Assembly (NCBI RefSeq): GCF_017309955.1
Contig: NZ_CP021247.1
Location: 807,501-871,500, forward strand
Direction of reading: 5' to 3'
Source: Novosphingobium sp. KA1
GTDB lineage: Bacteria; Pseudomonadota; Alphaproteobacteria; Sphingomonadales; Sphingomonadaceae
Length of the DNA: 64,000 bases
A program made the position numbers and the translations under genes. Of the stretch, positions 26,534-34,603 are shown one piece after another (the first letter of the stretch is position 1; each line of letters begins with the position of its first letter). The notes beneath the pieces were generated by a model. That model was not told the DNA's origin and searched no databases. It was given only the letters and a program-made list of their open reading frames with translations.

Positions 26534-26581
26534 CTTGAAGGCGTTTAGGTAACCGGTGTCAATAGCTATCTTCCACCGGTT
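26534..26581 (-). promoter_or_regulatory. Putative edd promoter with operator-like inverted repeat
   Basis: On the minus strand AACCGGTG and CACCGGTT (26574-26581 and 26551-26558) form a perfect 8-bp inverted repeat 15 bp apart. TTGACA (26557-26562) overlaps the downstream half, with a weak TTCAAG -10-like element 17 bp further on. A regulator bound here would block the -35 box. The regulator is unknown. Confidence 0.5.
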
Positions 26582-26608
26582 CGCGGGGGCATGGGCACGG
26601 GGATGCGC

Positions 26609-26633
26609 GCGCACCCCACGATATAGGGTGCGC
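26609..26633 (-). terminator. Hairpin after zwf
   Basis: GCGCACCC and GGGTGCGC form a perfect 8-bp stem around a 9-nt loop, 28 bp past the zwf stop. With no U-run it may only attenuate, which would help to separate zwf from edd-glk-eda. Confidence 0.45.
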
Positions 26634-26660
26634 TGCGCGATCATGCCCGTTCTGGCCTGC

Positions 26661-28118
26661 TTACTCGTGCCACGTTACGCCATCGCGCTCGGCGAGGGCG
26701 ATGGCGGCGGAGGGGCCCCAGCTTCCGGCGGTGTAGGTCTTGGGCTCTTGCGCCTGTTCCTCCCACTCGGTCCGGATCGCGTCGATCCAGTCCCACTGCG
26801 CTTCCACCTCGTCGCGGCGGACGAACAGCGTCTGCTCGCCCTCGATCAGGTCCAGCAGCAGGCGCTCATAGGCGATGCGGCGCTGCGGTCCGGCGAAGGC
26901 GTCGGGCATGGTGATGGCGAGCGGGATCGAGCGCAGGCCGAAGCCGTTGCGGTCCAACCCCGGCACCTTGGCCATGAGGGAGAGCGTGATGTTCTCACTC
27001 GGCTGGATGCCGATAACGAGACGGTTGGGCACCGTCTTGGCGCCGCGGCCGTGGAAGATCGAGTGCGGCACGTCGCGGAACTGCACGACGATCTCGGTCG
27101 TGCGGCGCGGCAGGCGCTTGCCGGTGCGCAGGTAGAAGGGCACGCCCTGCCAGCGCCAGTTGTCGATATGCGCCTTGATCGCGACGAAAGTCTCGGTGTT
27201 CGAATCCTTGCCGAGTTCGTCGTCGTAGCCCGGAACGGCCTGGCCGCCGATGGCGCCGGCGCGGTACTGGCCGGTCACCGTCTCGTTGGCGGCAACCTTG
27301 CGCAAGGAGCGCAGGATCTTCACCTTCTCGTCGCGCACGCTGGTGGCGTCGTAGCTGACCGGCGGCTCCATCGCGACAAGCGCGAGCAGCTGGAGCATGT
27401 GGTTCTGCACCATGTCCCGCAGCGCGCCCGAATCGTCGTAATAGGCAACGCGCGATTCGAGGCCTACGGTTTCGGCCACGGTGATCTGCACATGGTCGAT
27501 ATGCGCCGCGTTCCACAGCGGTTCGAACATCAGGTTGGCGAAGCGCAGCGCCAGCAGGTTCTGGACGGTTTCCTTGCCCAGATAGTGGTCGATGCGGAAG
27601 ATACGGTCTTCCGGGAAAGCGCGGGCGACGGCGTCGTTGATCACCTTGCTGGAGGCAAGATCGATGCCCAGCGGCTTTTCGAGGCCGATGCGCACGTTCT
27701 CACCGGCCAGCCCGCTCGCCTGAAGGCCGCGAATGGTCGGCTCGAACAGGCTGGGCGCGGTGGAGAGGAAGATCGACAGCCCGTCCTTGGGCTCACCCAC
27801 CTTGGCCGCCAATGCGTTGAAGCCTTCCATCTGGTTGGCGTCGAGCGTCTGGTACGACAGGCGGTTGAGGAAACGGGCCATGCCGCCGCGCCGTTCGGCG
27901 GGCAGGAACTGTTCGAGCGAGGCGCGTGCGAAGTTGCGGAACTCGGCATCGTCATGCTCGGAACGCGCGGTTCCGATGATCTCGATCTTGGGATCGAGCA
28001 AGCCTTCGGCATCGAGCGCGCAAAGCGATGGGAGGAGCATGCGGCGCGAAAGATCGCCCGTGGCGCCGAACAGCAACAAGCGGTCGGACGTGAATTGGGC
28101 CTTAGTAGAATTGGTCAC
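26661..28118 (-). CDS. zwf: Glucose-6-phosphate 1-dehydrogenase
   Basis: 485 residues. The dinucleotide fold begins LLLFGATGDLSRRMLLPSL and the substrate/catalytic segment is RIDHYLGKETVQNLLALRFAN, with the active-site His in the D-H-Y-L-G-K motif. It oxidises glucose 6-phosphate to 6-phosphogluconolactone, making NAD(P)H. In many proteobacteria pgl follows; here it does not, and no pgl occurs in the window. It starts at ATG (MTNSTKAQ). A 30-codon frame lies 25 bp upstream. Divergent from phoR. Confidence 0.97.
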   Translation of the reverse strand: MTNSTKAQFTSDRLLLFGATGDLSRRMLLPSLCALDAEGLLDPKIEIIGTARSEHDDAEFRNFARASLEQFLPAERRGGMARFLNRLSYQTLDANQMEGFNALAAKVGEPKDGLSIFLSTAPSLFEPTIRGLQASGLAGENVRIGLEKPLGIDLASSKVINDAVARAFPEDRIFRIDHYLGKETVQNLLALRFANLMFEPLWNAAHIDHVQITVAETVGLESRVAYYDDSGALRDMVQNHMLQLLALVAMEPPVSYDATSVRDEKVKILRSLRKVAANETVTGQYRAGAIGGQAVPGYDDELGKDSNTETFVAIKAHIDNWRWQGVPFYLRTGKRLPRRTTEIVVQFRDVPHSIFHGRGAKTVPNRLVIGIQPSENITLSLMAKVPGLDRNGFGLRSIPLAITMPDAFAGPQRRIAYERLLLDLIEGEQTLFVRRDEVEAQWDWIDAIRTEWEEQAQEPKTYTAGSWGPSAAIALAERDGVTWHE

Positions 28119-28523
28119 AGGGCGCTGTCCACCTTCTGGGGGTTATTCACCTTCTTCGTCATGTCCGCCGGGGACCGGCGGGTTTCCTCCTCCAGCATTC
28201 CAGCCATACGCACCGGTAAAGAAAGGGTCGGCCATGGGATTTCGTCGATCCTGAAGAAGCGAACAGGATGAAACGGTGTCAGGCAGGACGTCTGGTCTTC
28301 GCGGTTGCAGCATAGCATGGACTGCGTGGGCAGTGCTAGGCGAGAGCGCGGCAAACCTCAACCACGTTTGCACCATTTGAACTCATACAATGTGCGCATA
28401 CGTATAGGACCGCCATTATCGAGGCGATTTTCCGCAAGTTCCTTGCCCCAGCGTCTTTGTCCTGTCGTCCAGTGCATGCATGGAAACAGGTCAGACGTTT
28501 AGAACCTTAGAAAGCAAAGCCAC
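28119..28523. other. Divergent promoter region between zwf and phoR
   Basis: 405 bp. It contains the 30-codon frame at 28143-28235 and otherwise A/T-richer DNA around 28370-28420 (TTTGAACTCATACAATG and ATACGTATAGG). The region presumably carries promoters for zwf (minus) and phoR (plus). No PhoB box was found. Nothing else can be assigned. Confidence 0.35.
28143..28235 (-). CDS. Possible 30-codon leader peptide upstream of zwf
   Basis: A frame starting ATG with residues MADPFFTGAYGWN, then a Gly/Pro/Glu tail, ending in TAA 25 bp before the zwf start. An AGGA lies about 13 bp upstream of the ATG. It may be a leader peptide or chance. The Gly-rich composition and short distance are the only grounds for listing it. 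Confidence 0.25.
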   Translation of the reverse strand: MADPFFTGAYGWNAGGGNPPVPGGHDEEGE

Positions 28524-29522
28524 ATGGCCGCAGACGGCGTCCACCTCCTCGAACATCTCCAGACCCCGGCGATGGTGGTCTCGCGCGGACAGGTGCGCTT
28601 CGCCAATGGCGCCGCCAAGGCGCTGCTGGGCGCCCATATCGTCGGGCAGGACGTGCGCATCGCCATTCGCGAACCGCGCGCGGTGGCCGCGATCCTCAGC
28701 GAGGAAGGCGGCATCGCCCGTGTCTCCGGTCTCTCGACCGGAGGCAGCGTGTGGGAAGTCGATTGCCGCGTGCTCTCGCCGACAGACCGCCTGGTCAGCC
28801 TCTACGACTTGTCGGAACGGGTCAGCGTGGCAAAGTCGCACGCCGACTTCGTGGCCAATGCCAGCCACGAACTGCGCACCCCGCTGGCCAATGTCATGGG
28901 CTATGTCGAAACGCTGATGAACCCCAAGGCGGGCGGCGACGAAGGCGTGCGCAACCGCTTCCTGGACACCATCCGCCACGAGGCGCAGCGCATGCAGGCG
29001 CTGATCCTCGACCTCATGAGCCTCTCGCGGATCGAGGCGGTGAAGCACGAAGTGCCCTCCGATCAGGTCGAGATGGTGGCGCTGGCGCAAACGATGGCAG
29101 GCGAATCGAAGCCGGGCTCCAACGTCACGGTCCAAACCAACTGCGATGCCGCAGTGGTGACTGGCGACCGTGGGCAACTGGCACAAGTGCTGCGCAACCT
29201 GATCGACAACTCGATCAAGTACGGCAAGCAGGGCGGCAACGTGGACGTCTCGCTGGAGGCGACGGCGACCGGCTGGGTCCTCGTCACCGTACGCGACGAG
29301 GGCGAGGGCATCGCCCCCGAACACCTGCCCCGCGTGACCGAGCGCTTCTACCGCGCCGACACCAGCCGCAGCCGCGCGGTGGGCGGCACCGGGCTCGGCC
29401 TCTCTATCGTCAAGCACATCGTCGAGCGCCACCGCGGCCGCTTCGACATCGACAGCCGCCCCGGCAGCGGCACCACCGCTTCGATCATGCTCCCGCTGCG
29501 CAAGGAAGAGGCCCTGGGGTAA
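28524..29522 (+). CDS. phoR: PhoR-like histidine kinase without membrane segments
   Basis: 332 residues. A PAS-like domain (about 5-95) precedes a HisKA domain with H115 in ANASHELRTP and a catalytic domain with N-box QVLRNLIDNSIKYG, G1 VRDEGEGI and G2 GGTGLGLSI. The sequence most resembles PhoR, PhoB's partner. Typical PhoR has N-terminal membrane helices, but here an in-frame TAG at 28500 excludes a longer protein. PhoR may instead be recruited by PhoU/PstB. It stands 12 kb from pstS and is divergent from zwf; that it controls phosphate is inferred. Confidence 0.8.
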   Translation: MAADGVHLLEHLQTPAMVVSRGQVRFANGAAKALLGAHIVGQDVRIAIREPRAVAAILSEEGGIARVSGLSTGGSVWEVDCRVLSPTDRLVSLYDLSERVSVAKSHADFVANASHELRTPLANVMGYVETLMNPKAGGDEGVRNRFLDTIRHEAQRMQALILDLMSLSRIEAVKHEVPSDQVEMVALAQTMAGESKPGSNVTVQTNCDAAVVTGDRGQLAQVLRNLIDNSIKYGKQGGNVDVSLEATATGWVLVTVRDEGEGIAPEHLPRVTERFYRADTSRSRAVGGTGLGLSIVKHIVERHRGRFDIDSRPGSGTTASIMLPLRKEEALG

Positions 29523-29535
29523 CCGCTCGCAGCCG

Positions 29536-30849
29536 CTACGCCATCAGGCCCAACAGCGCCGTGATCTCGCACGTCGCGAAACCCACGGTGCTATCGGAAA
29601 TGCCGTAAGGGATCAGCAGCCGTTCCCCCACCTTGAGCGCCCCGCAGGTATAGACCACGTTGGGCACGTAGCCCGAGCGGTCGGCGTTTTCGGCGGTCAG
29701 CACCGGCTCCACGGTGCGGGCCAGCACTTTCGACGGGTCCTTGAGGTCGAGCAACGCGCAGCCCAGCGCGTACTTGCGCATCGCGCCGACGCCGTGGGTG
29801 AACAACAGCCAGCCATGCTCGGTCGGGATCGGGCTGCCGCAATTGCCGATCTGGATGAACTCCCAGGGGTACTTGGGCCCCATCAGCATCACCCCTTCAT
29901 CATCCCATACCGCCAGGTCGTCGGATTTCAGCAGGAAAAGGTTCTTGCCATCCTGTCGCCCGACCATGCAGAACTGCTCGCCGATCTTCTCGGGAAACAG
30001 CGCCATGCCCTTGTTGCGCCCGGCCCGGCCCCGGATCGGCTCCAGTTCGAAAGCCCGGAAATCACGGGTGCGCAGCAGTTCGGAGCGGATCGAGCTGCCC
30101 GAATAGGCGGTATAAGTCCCCACCCATTCGTAGTCGCCGCCGCCGTGGTCGAAGCGGACAAGGCGCAAATCCTCCAGTCCGCCGCGTTGCTGCTCGGTAA
30201 TCGGGAAGATCACCGTGTTCGACAGGCTCGAATCGGGCTGGCGATGGACAAAGACGTTGCAGTCCTCGGCATCGATCTGCTCCTCGTCATCGAGTTCCAC
30301 CGACGTCGCGAACGCTGCCTGCGGCCAGAGGCTGAACGTGCCGTCCTCCTCGGCAATGCCCTCGCGAAAGGCGATCGAGCTGATGTGCCCCTCGCCCACC
30401 GCGCGCAGGCTCATGATGAAACGCACCGATCCATCCTGCATGCCCGACTGGTCGGGCGCGGGCACGATCGAGGGGTTCATCAGCGCGGCGGCGGCAAACG
30501 TGTATTCATGACAGAAGTACGAGCCGATCAGGCGTTTGCGCGCCTCGGAAAACCGCGCCGGATCAAGATCGAGATTGGCCGCCACTTCGGCAAAGCGTTC
30601 GGCAAAGATGTTCTCGGTCTGCCAGTGGCGTTCCTTGAAGTCGCGCAGCACCCGCTCGTATTCGGCATCGGCACGCTCCTCGGTGAGCGCGGCGATGTCC
30701 TCCACCAGTTGCATCGCCCGGCCGCCGGGGGCGTTTTTCGCCTGCCAGCCGAGGTGGAAGGGTCGCAGGACCACCCGTGCCGGATCGGCGTGCAGGCGGG
30801 TCTCGAAAATGTGCAGCGGCTCAGTCCAGGCTGTTTCGGGCCGGTTCAC
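29536..30849 (-). CDS. GH130 family glycoside phosphorylase-like protein
   Basis: 437 residues of a five-bladed beta-propeller. Features include GLEDLRLVRFD (the E-D-x-R segment of GH130), NPSIVPAP, then MALFPEKI and the GNCGSPIPTEHGWLLFTHGVG stretch. GH130 enzymes phosphorolyse or hydrolyse beta-mannosides such as Man-beta-1,4-GlcNAc or 1,2-mannobiose. The GTG start has AAGGAGG with a 5-bp spacer. It is 31 bp from the large glycosyltransferase upstream and probably cotranscribed. Substrate is unknown; the pairing suggests a surface glycan or storage oligosaccharide made and trimmed by the same locus. Confidence 0.8.
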   Translation of the reverse strand: MNRPETAWTEPLHIFETRLHADPARVVLRPFHLGWQAKNAPGGRAMQLVEDIAALTEERADAEYERVLRDFKERHWQTENIFAERFAEVAANLDLDPARFSEARKRLIGSYFCHEYTFAAAALMNPSIVPAPDQSGMQDGSVRFIMSLRAVGEGHISSIAFREGIAEEDGTFSLWPQAAFATSVELDDEEQIDAEDCNVFVHRQPDSSLSNTVIFPITEQQRGGLEDLRLVRFDHGGGDYEWVGTYTAYSGSSIRSELLRTRDFRAFELEPIRGRAGRNKGMALFPEKIGEQFCMVGRQDGKNLFLLKSDDLAVWDDEGVMLMGPKYPWEFIQIGNCGSPIPTEHGWLLFTHGVGAMRKYALGCALLDLKDPSKVLARTVEPVLTAENADRSGYVPNVVYTCGALKVGERLLIPYGISDSTVGFATCEITALLGLMA

Positions 30850-30880
30850 GCAAACCTCCTTGGCCGCCCCCGAACGAACA

Positions 30881-33226
30881 TCAGCCCCCCGCCGATGCGA
30901 GCGGGCCGGACGAAACGAGCGGCCCCGATCGGGCAAGCTCGGACAGGGCATAATGCGAAAGCTGGAAAGCGAGAATGGATTCCGCCCCGCAATTGCCGTT
31001 GACCCCGCGCGGCGTCACCCCGTCATGACAGCGTCCCGAAGCCATGTCGGCCAGCACCACGCCGCGATCGTTGCCGCCAAAGAACCAGCGCCAAGCGGCC
31101 AGGGCATGCTCGCGCCAGAATGCCCCGCCGGTGACGCGCCAGGCTGAGCGCGCCGCCTCGATGGCCGCCTGAGCCTCCAGGGGCTGCTGGTCGAACGGCA
31201 GATAGCTGTAAGGCTTGTGGAAGCTTTCCGAACCGATCGGACGGAACGCGCCTCGGGCCGAGACCTGCTGGTGGCAGATCCATTCCAGCGTGGCGAGCCC
31301 GTCACCGATCCAGTCCTCCCGCCCCAGCGCCACGCCCGCCTCGATCAGCGCCTGCGGCAGGCGCGGGTTGTCATAGCCGAGCACGGCCTCGAACCAGCCC
31401 CAGTCGGGCCTGCGGCCATGGCCGAGCAACCGCATCAGGAACGCGCCGCCGCCTTCCACTTGCGCGCGGGCCGCCGCGTGATCCGGCGCACTGCGCAGCA
31501 CCGCGCAGGCACCCAGCATGGCAAAGGCGGTGGCGCGCGGCGACCCCATCTCGGCGAGCGAGGGCAGGACCTGCTCGAAAAGTTGCAGAGCCCAGGCAGC
31601 AAGGAGCGGGTCGCTGCCTGACTCATAGGTCTGCCCCAGCGCCCACAGCGCGCGGCCGTTCGAATCCTCCGACCCCTCGTCCTCGCACCAGGTGCGGTCG
31701 TAGTTCATGAAATTGCGGAACCGTCCGGCCTCGCCATTCCAGGCGTACTGGATAAAACCGGCGTAGGCGAAGCTCCACTTCATGCGCTCGGCGGCAGGCA
31801 GCCCGCCAGCAAGATTCATCAGCATGAGCGCGCGGGCGTTGTCGTCGAGGCAATAGCCGTGGCGCCGGTCAGGCACGACGCCGATGGCATGCTGGAGCAT
31901 GCCGGTGGCATCGCTCATCGCGAAAACCGCGGAGAGGCCTGGCGTGGCGGTGATGGGCGGCGCGGGCAGGCCCCAACGCCAGTCAGGCGCACGGGCATGG
32001 TCGATGAGCCGCGCCGCGCTTTCGGCAAAGCGCGGCCAGACCGTCTCGCGCCCTCGCGCCCAGGCCCGGCGCTGCATGGCCAGCCGTTCGCCGGGGTCGT
32101 CCAGCAGGGCATTGACGGCAGCGGCGATGGCCTCGCTCGATCCCGGCTCGATCAGGACACCCGCTCCATCCCCAAGCAATTCGCGGGCATGCACGTAGGG
32201 CGTGGATACAAGCGCCTTGCCCAGCGCCACCGCATAACTCAGCGTGCCCGACGTCGATTGCTGGAGGCCGGGATACGGCGTCAGGTAGATGTCGCAGGCC
32301 TCGAGTTGGTCCAGCAATTCGTCGGTTTCGAGGAAACGATTGTCCCAGGCCAGATGCGCCGCCACGCCGAGATCGGCGGCGAGCCGCTCCAGCTTCTCGC
32401 GGTAGGCCTCGCCCTCGCGCGCGACGAGGTTGGGATGGCTGGCACCGACCACCCGGTAGAGCACGTCGGGATGGCGCGCGGCGATCGCCGGCAGTGCGGC
32501 GATGGCATGCTCAAGCCCCTTGCCCGGGCCGAGCAGGCCAAACGTCATCAGCACCTTGCGCCCGGCAAGACCGAGCCGCGCCTTGAATTCCTGCTGGCGG
32601 CCGAATGGCCGGTCGGGGGCGCCATGCTCGATCACCTCGATGATGGCGGCGGGCACCGCGTATTCGCATTCGAGCAAGTCCCGGGAATGGCGGGACATGA
32701 CCATGATGCGTGACGCGCGCGTCACGAGATGGTCGAGAATCGCCCGCTGGCGCGGCGAAGGCTCGGACAGCACGGTGTGCAGCGTGAGGATCAGCGGCGG
32801 CGCCAGCCGGTCGACGAAAGAACAGACCATCGCCCCATCCTCGCCGCCGAAGATCCCGTATTCGTGCTGGAGCCAGACCGCATCCACGCCGCTCTCGTTG
32901 ATCTGCCGGGCAGCGCGGGCGTAGTCCTGCGGATCGTCATGGGCGATGGTGCCGGCGACCGGACCATAGCCAAGCGGCGCCGCGCGATCGTCCAGAACAT
33001 GCACGTCGACCGTGATTTCAGGATGATGTTCACGCAGCTTTTCGAATATCTCGCTCGTGAACGTGGCGATACCGCACTTTCGCGGAGCAAAATTTCCGAT
33101 CAGGGCAATATGTGCAGGCCTGAGCACCGACGGTTCTTCCGGCGTATTGGCACCGGAAAAGATCGAACGCACCTTTTCCGAACCCGATTGCCAACCGGGT
33201 TCCTGGTCGTGAGACAACAAGTTCAT
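30881..33226 (-). CDS. Large glycosyltransferase family 4 protein with C-terminal alpha/alpha-barrel domain
   Basis: 781 residues. Residues about 40-430 form a GT-B fold of family 4 (IALIGNFAPRKCGIATFTSEIFE, then LMTFGLLGPGKGLEHAIAALP with the GPGKG loop, and a donor-side QQSTSGTLSYAVALGKALVSTPY segment). The remaining 350 residues are helical with repeats such as GYCLDDNARALMLM and SEDSNGRALWALGQTYE, resembling alpha/alpha-barrel glycoside hydrolase-like domains. The fused architecture is unusual. A strong AAGGAG site precedes the ATG. It starts the GT4-GH130 pair. Confidence 0.8.
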   Translation of the reverse strand: MNLLSHDQEPGWQSGSEKVRSIFSGANTPEEPSVLRPAHIALIGNFAPRKCGIATFTSEIFEKLREHHPEITVDVHVLDDRAAPLGYGPVAGTIAHDDPQDYARAARQINESGVDAVWLQHEYGIFGGEDGAMVCSFVDRLAPPLILTLHTVLSEPSPRQRAILDHLVTRASRIMVMSRHSRDLLECEYAVPAAIIEVIEHGAPDRPFGRQQEFKARLGLAGRKVLMTFGLLGPGKGLEHAIAALPAIAARHPDVLYRVVGASHPNLVAREGEAYREKLERLAADLGVAAHLAWDNRFLETDELLDQLEACDIYLTPYPGLQQSTSGTLSYAVALGKALVSTPYVHARELLGDGAGVLIEPGSSEAIAAAVNALLDDPGERLAMQRRAWARGRETVWPRFAESAARLIDHARAPDWRWGLPAPPITATPGLSAVFAMSDATGMLQHAIGVVPDRRHGYCLDDNARALMLMNLAGGLPAAERMKWSFAYAGFIQYAWNGEAGRFRNFMNYDRTWCEDEGSEDSNGRALWALGQTYESGSDPLLAAWALQLFEQVLPSLAEMGSPRATAFAMLGACAVLRSAPDHAAARAQVEGGGAFLMRLLGHGRRPDWGWFEAVLGYDNPRLPQALIEAGVALGREDWIGDGLATLEWICHQQVSARGAFRPIGSESFHKPYSYLPFDQQPLEAQAAIEAARSAWRVTGGAFWREHALAAWRWFFGGNDRGVVLADMASGRCHDGVTPRGVNGNCGAESILAFQLSHYALSELARSGPLVSSGPLASAGG

Positions 33227-33571
33227 GCACGCTCCTTGGGGGACAGGAGGGATTTCGCTCTCTCAAACCCGGATCATGCCATGGGTTTCCCGCCCGCTTG
33301 CGCAAAAAACGTGGTCGCGCGCCAAAGTGTTCCGCAGGAACGCCCTACCGTGCATTTCGAACAGATCGCGGCGCCGTGCTTCTCTCCAGCGGCATGTCGC
33401 CGCAGCAGGAGACCGACTCGAACGATTCGAAGCGTGCAGAAATGTCCACAAAATGAACGACTAAAATAGTCTAGACAAAAACGCGAACCCTCCCCGTCCA
33501 TGCCATGGACTTGGCTGCCACGCTTTTCTATGTCTGACGCCACGCGCAACAACAGGAACGACGGGAAAACG
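33227..33571. other. Divergent intergenic region before the arginine operon
   Basis: 345 bp between the GT4 gene and the DUF1338 gene. A TAAAAT -10-like element lies at 33462-33467 inside a short inverted repeat GACTA-AAA-TAGTC, and GTCTAGAC (33468-33475) is palindromic, so a plus-strand promoter for the operon probably sits there. No clear -35 or regulator site was found. Confidence 0.35.
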
Positions 33572-34603
33572 ATGCCCTCCTCCCCCCAGACTCTCGCGAA
33601 CCCCGACCAGACGCTGCCGCGCCTGCTTGCCGCCGCCATCGGCGAAAGCAAGGCGAACCTGGCCCTCACCACGCTGACCATCGACCCCGCGCTGGCAGGC
33701 AGCGGCGACATGGTCAGCCGCGCGCAACTGGCGATGGCACTCAACGCCGCGCTGTTTGCCGACCTGCTGGACCGCGTGCCGACCGCGCAGCGCTATATCG
33801 ATGCCGTGCGCGGCGCGGGCGAGACCATCGTGTTCGACCACGGCGCGCTGCGCACCATCGATGGCGAGACCGGCGAGCTGCCCCGCGGCCACATGGCCTT
33901 CGGCCGCTTCCTGGCCCCGCTCGGTTATGAAGTCGTAGGCCTCTATCCGCTGCCCAAGCTGAAGATGACCGGCCGCGCCTATGCCCAGCGCGACCTGCCC
34001 GAAACGATCCCGCAGTTCTTTGTCTCCGAACTCCATGTCGACCAGCTGGCCGAGGCCGCGCAGGGTGCCTGTGCAAACGTCTTCGGCACGTCCCGCGACC
34101 CGCTGGGCGAAGCCGAATGGGCCGCACTCGACACGCTGGCCAGCGACGGCACGGTGGACTTCGCCACCGCCCTGACGGCATTGAAGGGCGTGATCGCCTG
34201 TTTCGAACGCCAGCATCAGCCGCCCGCACTGGCCGACTACGAAGTGCTGCTGCCCGAAACCGGGGAAGGCGCCTGGATCGCCACCGAGGGCAATGCCTTC
34301 AACCACGCGACCACACGCACCGCCGACGTCATGGCCCTGTCCGACCGTCTCAAGGCAGAGGGCTATCCGATGAAGGCCGCGGTCGAAGTGTCCAAGAACG
34401 GCCGTGTCCGCCAGACCGCGATCATTGCCGACAAGGTGGCCCGCCCGTTCCTCGAAGCGGACGGCAGTGCGGTCGAACTGGACGTGCCCGGCTCGTTCTA
34501 CGAATTCATCACCCGCGACATAGACCCGGAAACCGGCAAGCTCGACCTCACTTTCGATTCGGGCAATGCCACCGGCATCTTCGCGGTGACGAGAAGCGCA
34601 TGA
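33572..34603 (+). CDS. DUF1338 (2-oxoadipate dioxygenase/decarboxylase, HglS-like) protein
   Basis: 343 residues of the DUF1338 family. Metal-site candidates are the His in RGHMAFGRFLAPLGYEV, SELHVDQL and the strand ATEGNAFNHATTRT. Family member HglS of Pseudomonas converts 2-oxoadipate to 2-hydroxyglutarate, but that protein is longer (about 460) and belongs to lysine catabolism; this shorter type sits at the head of an arginine succinyltransferase operon, overlapping astD by 4 bp. Its role there is not established. I chose the ATG giving MPSSPQTLAN; MSDATRNN 42 bp upstream is also in frame. Confidence 0.78.
   Translation: MPSSPQTLANPDQTLPRLLAAAIGESKANLALTTLTIDPALAGSGDMVSRAQLAMALNAALFADLLDRVPTAQRYIDAVRGAGETIVFDHGALRTIDGETGELPRGHMAFGRFLAPLGYEVVGLYPLPKLKMTGRAYAQRDLPETIPQFFVSELHVDQLAEAAQGACANVFGTSRDPLGEAEWAALDTLASDGTVDFATALTALKGVIACFERQHQPPALADYEVLLPETGEGAWIATEGNAFNHATTRTADVMALSDRLKAEGYPMKAAVEVSKNGRVRQTAIIADKVARPFLEADGSAVELDVPGSFYEFITRDIDPETGKLDLTFDSGNATGIFAVTRSA

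Noticed and set aside
28300..28523. Search for a Pho box upstream of phoR
   Set aside because: No two 7-bp units in 11-bp phase resembling CTGTCAT were found.
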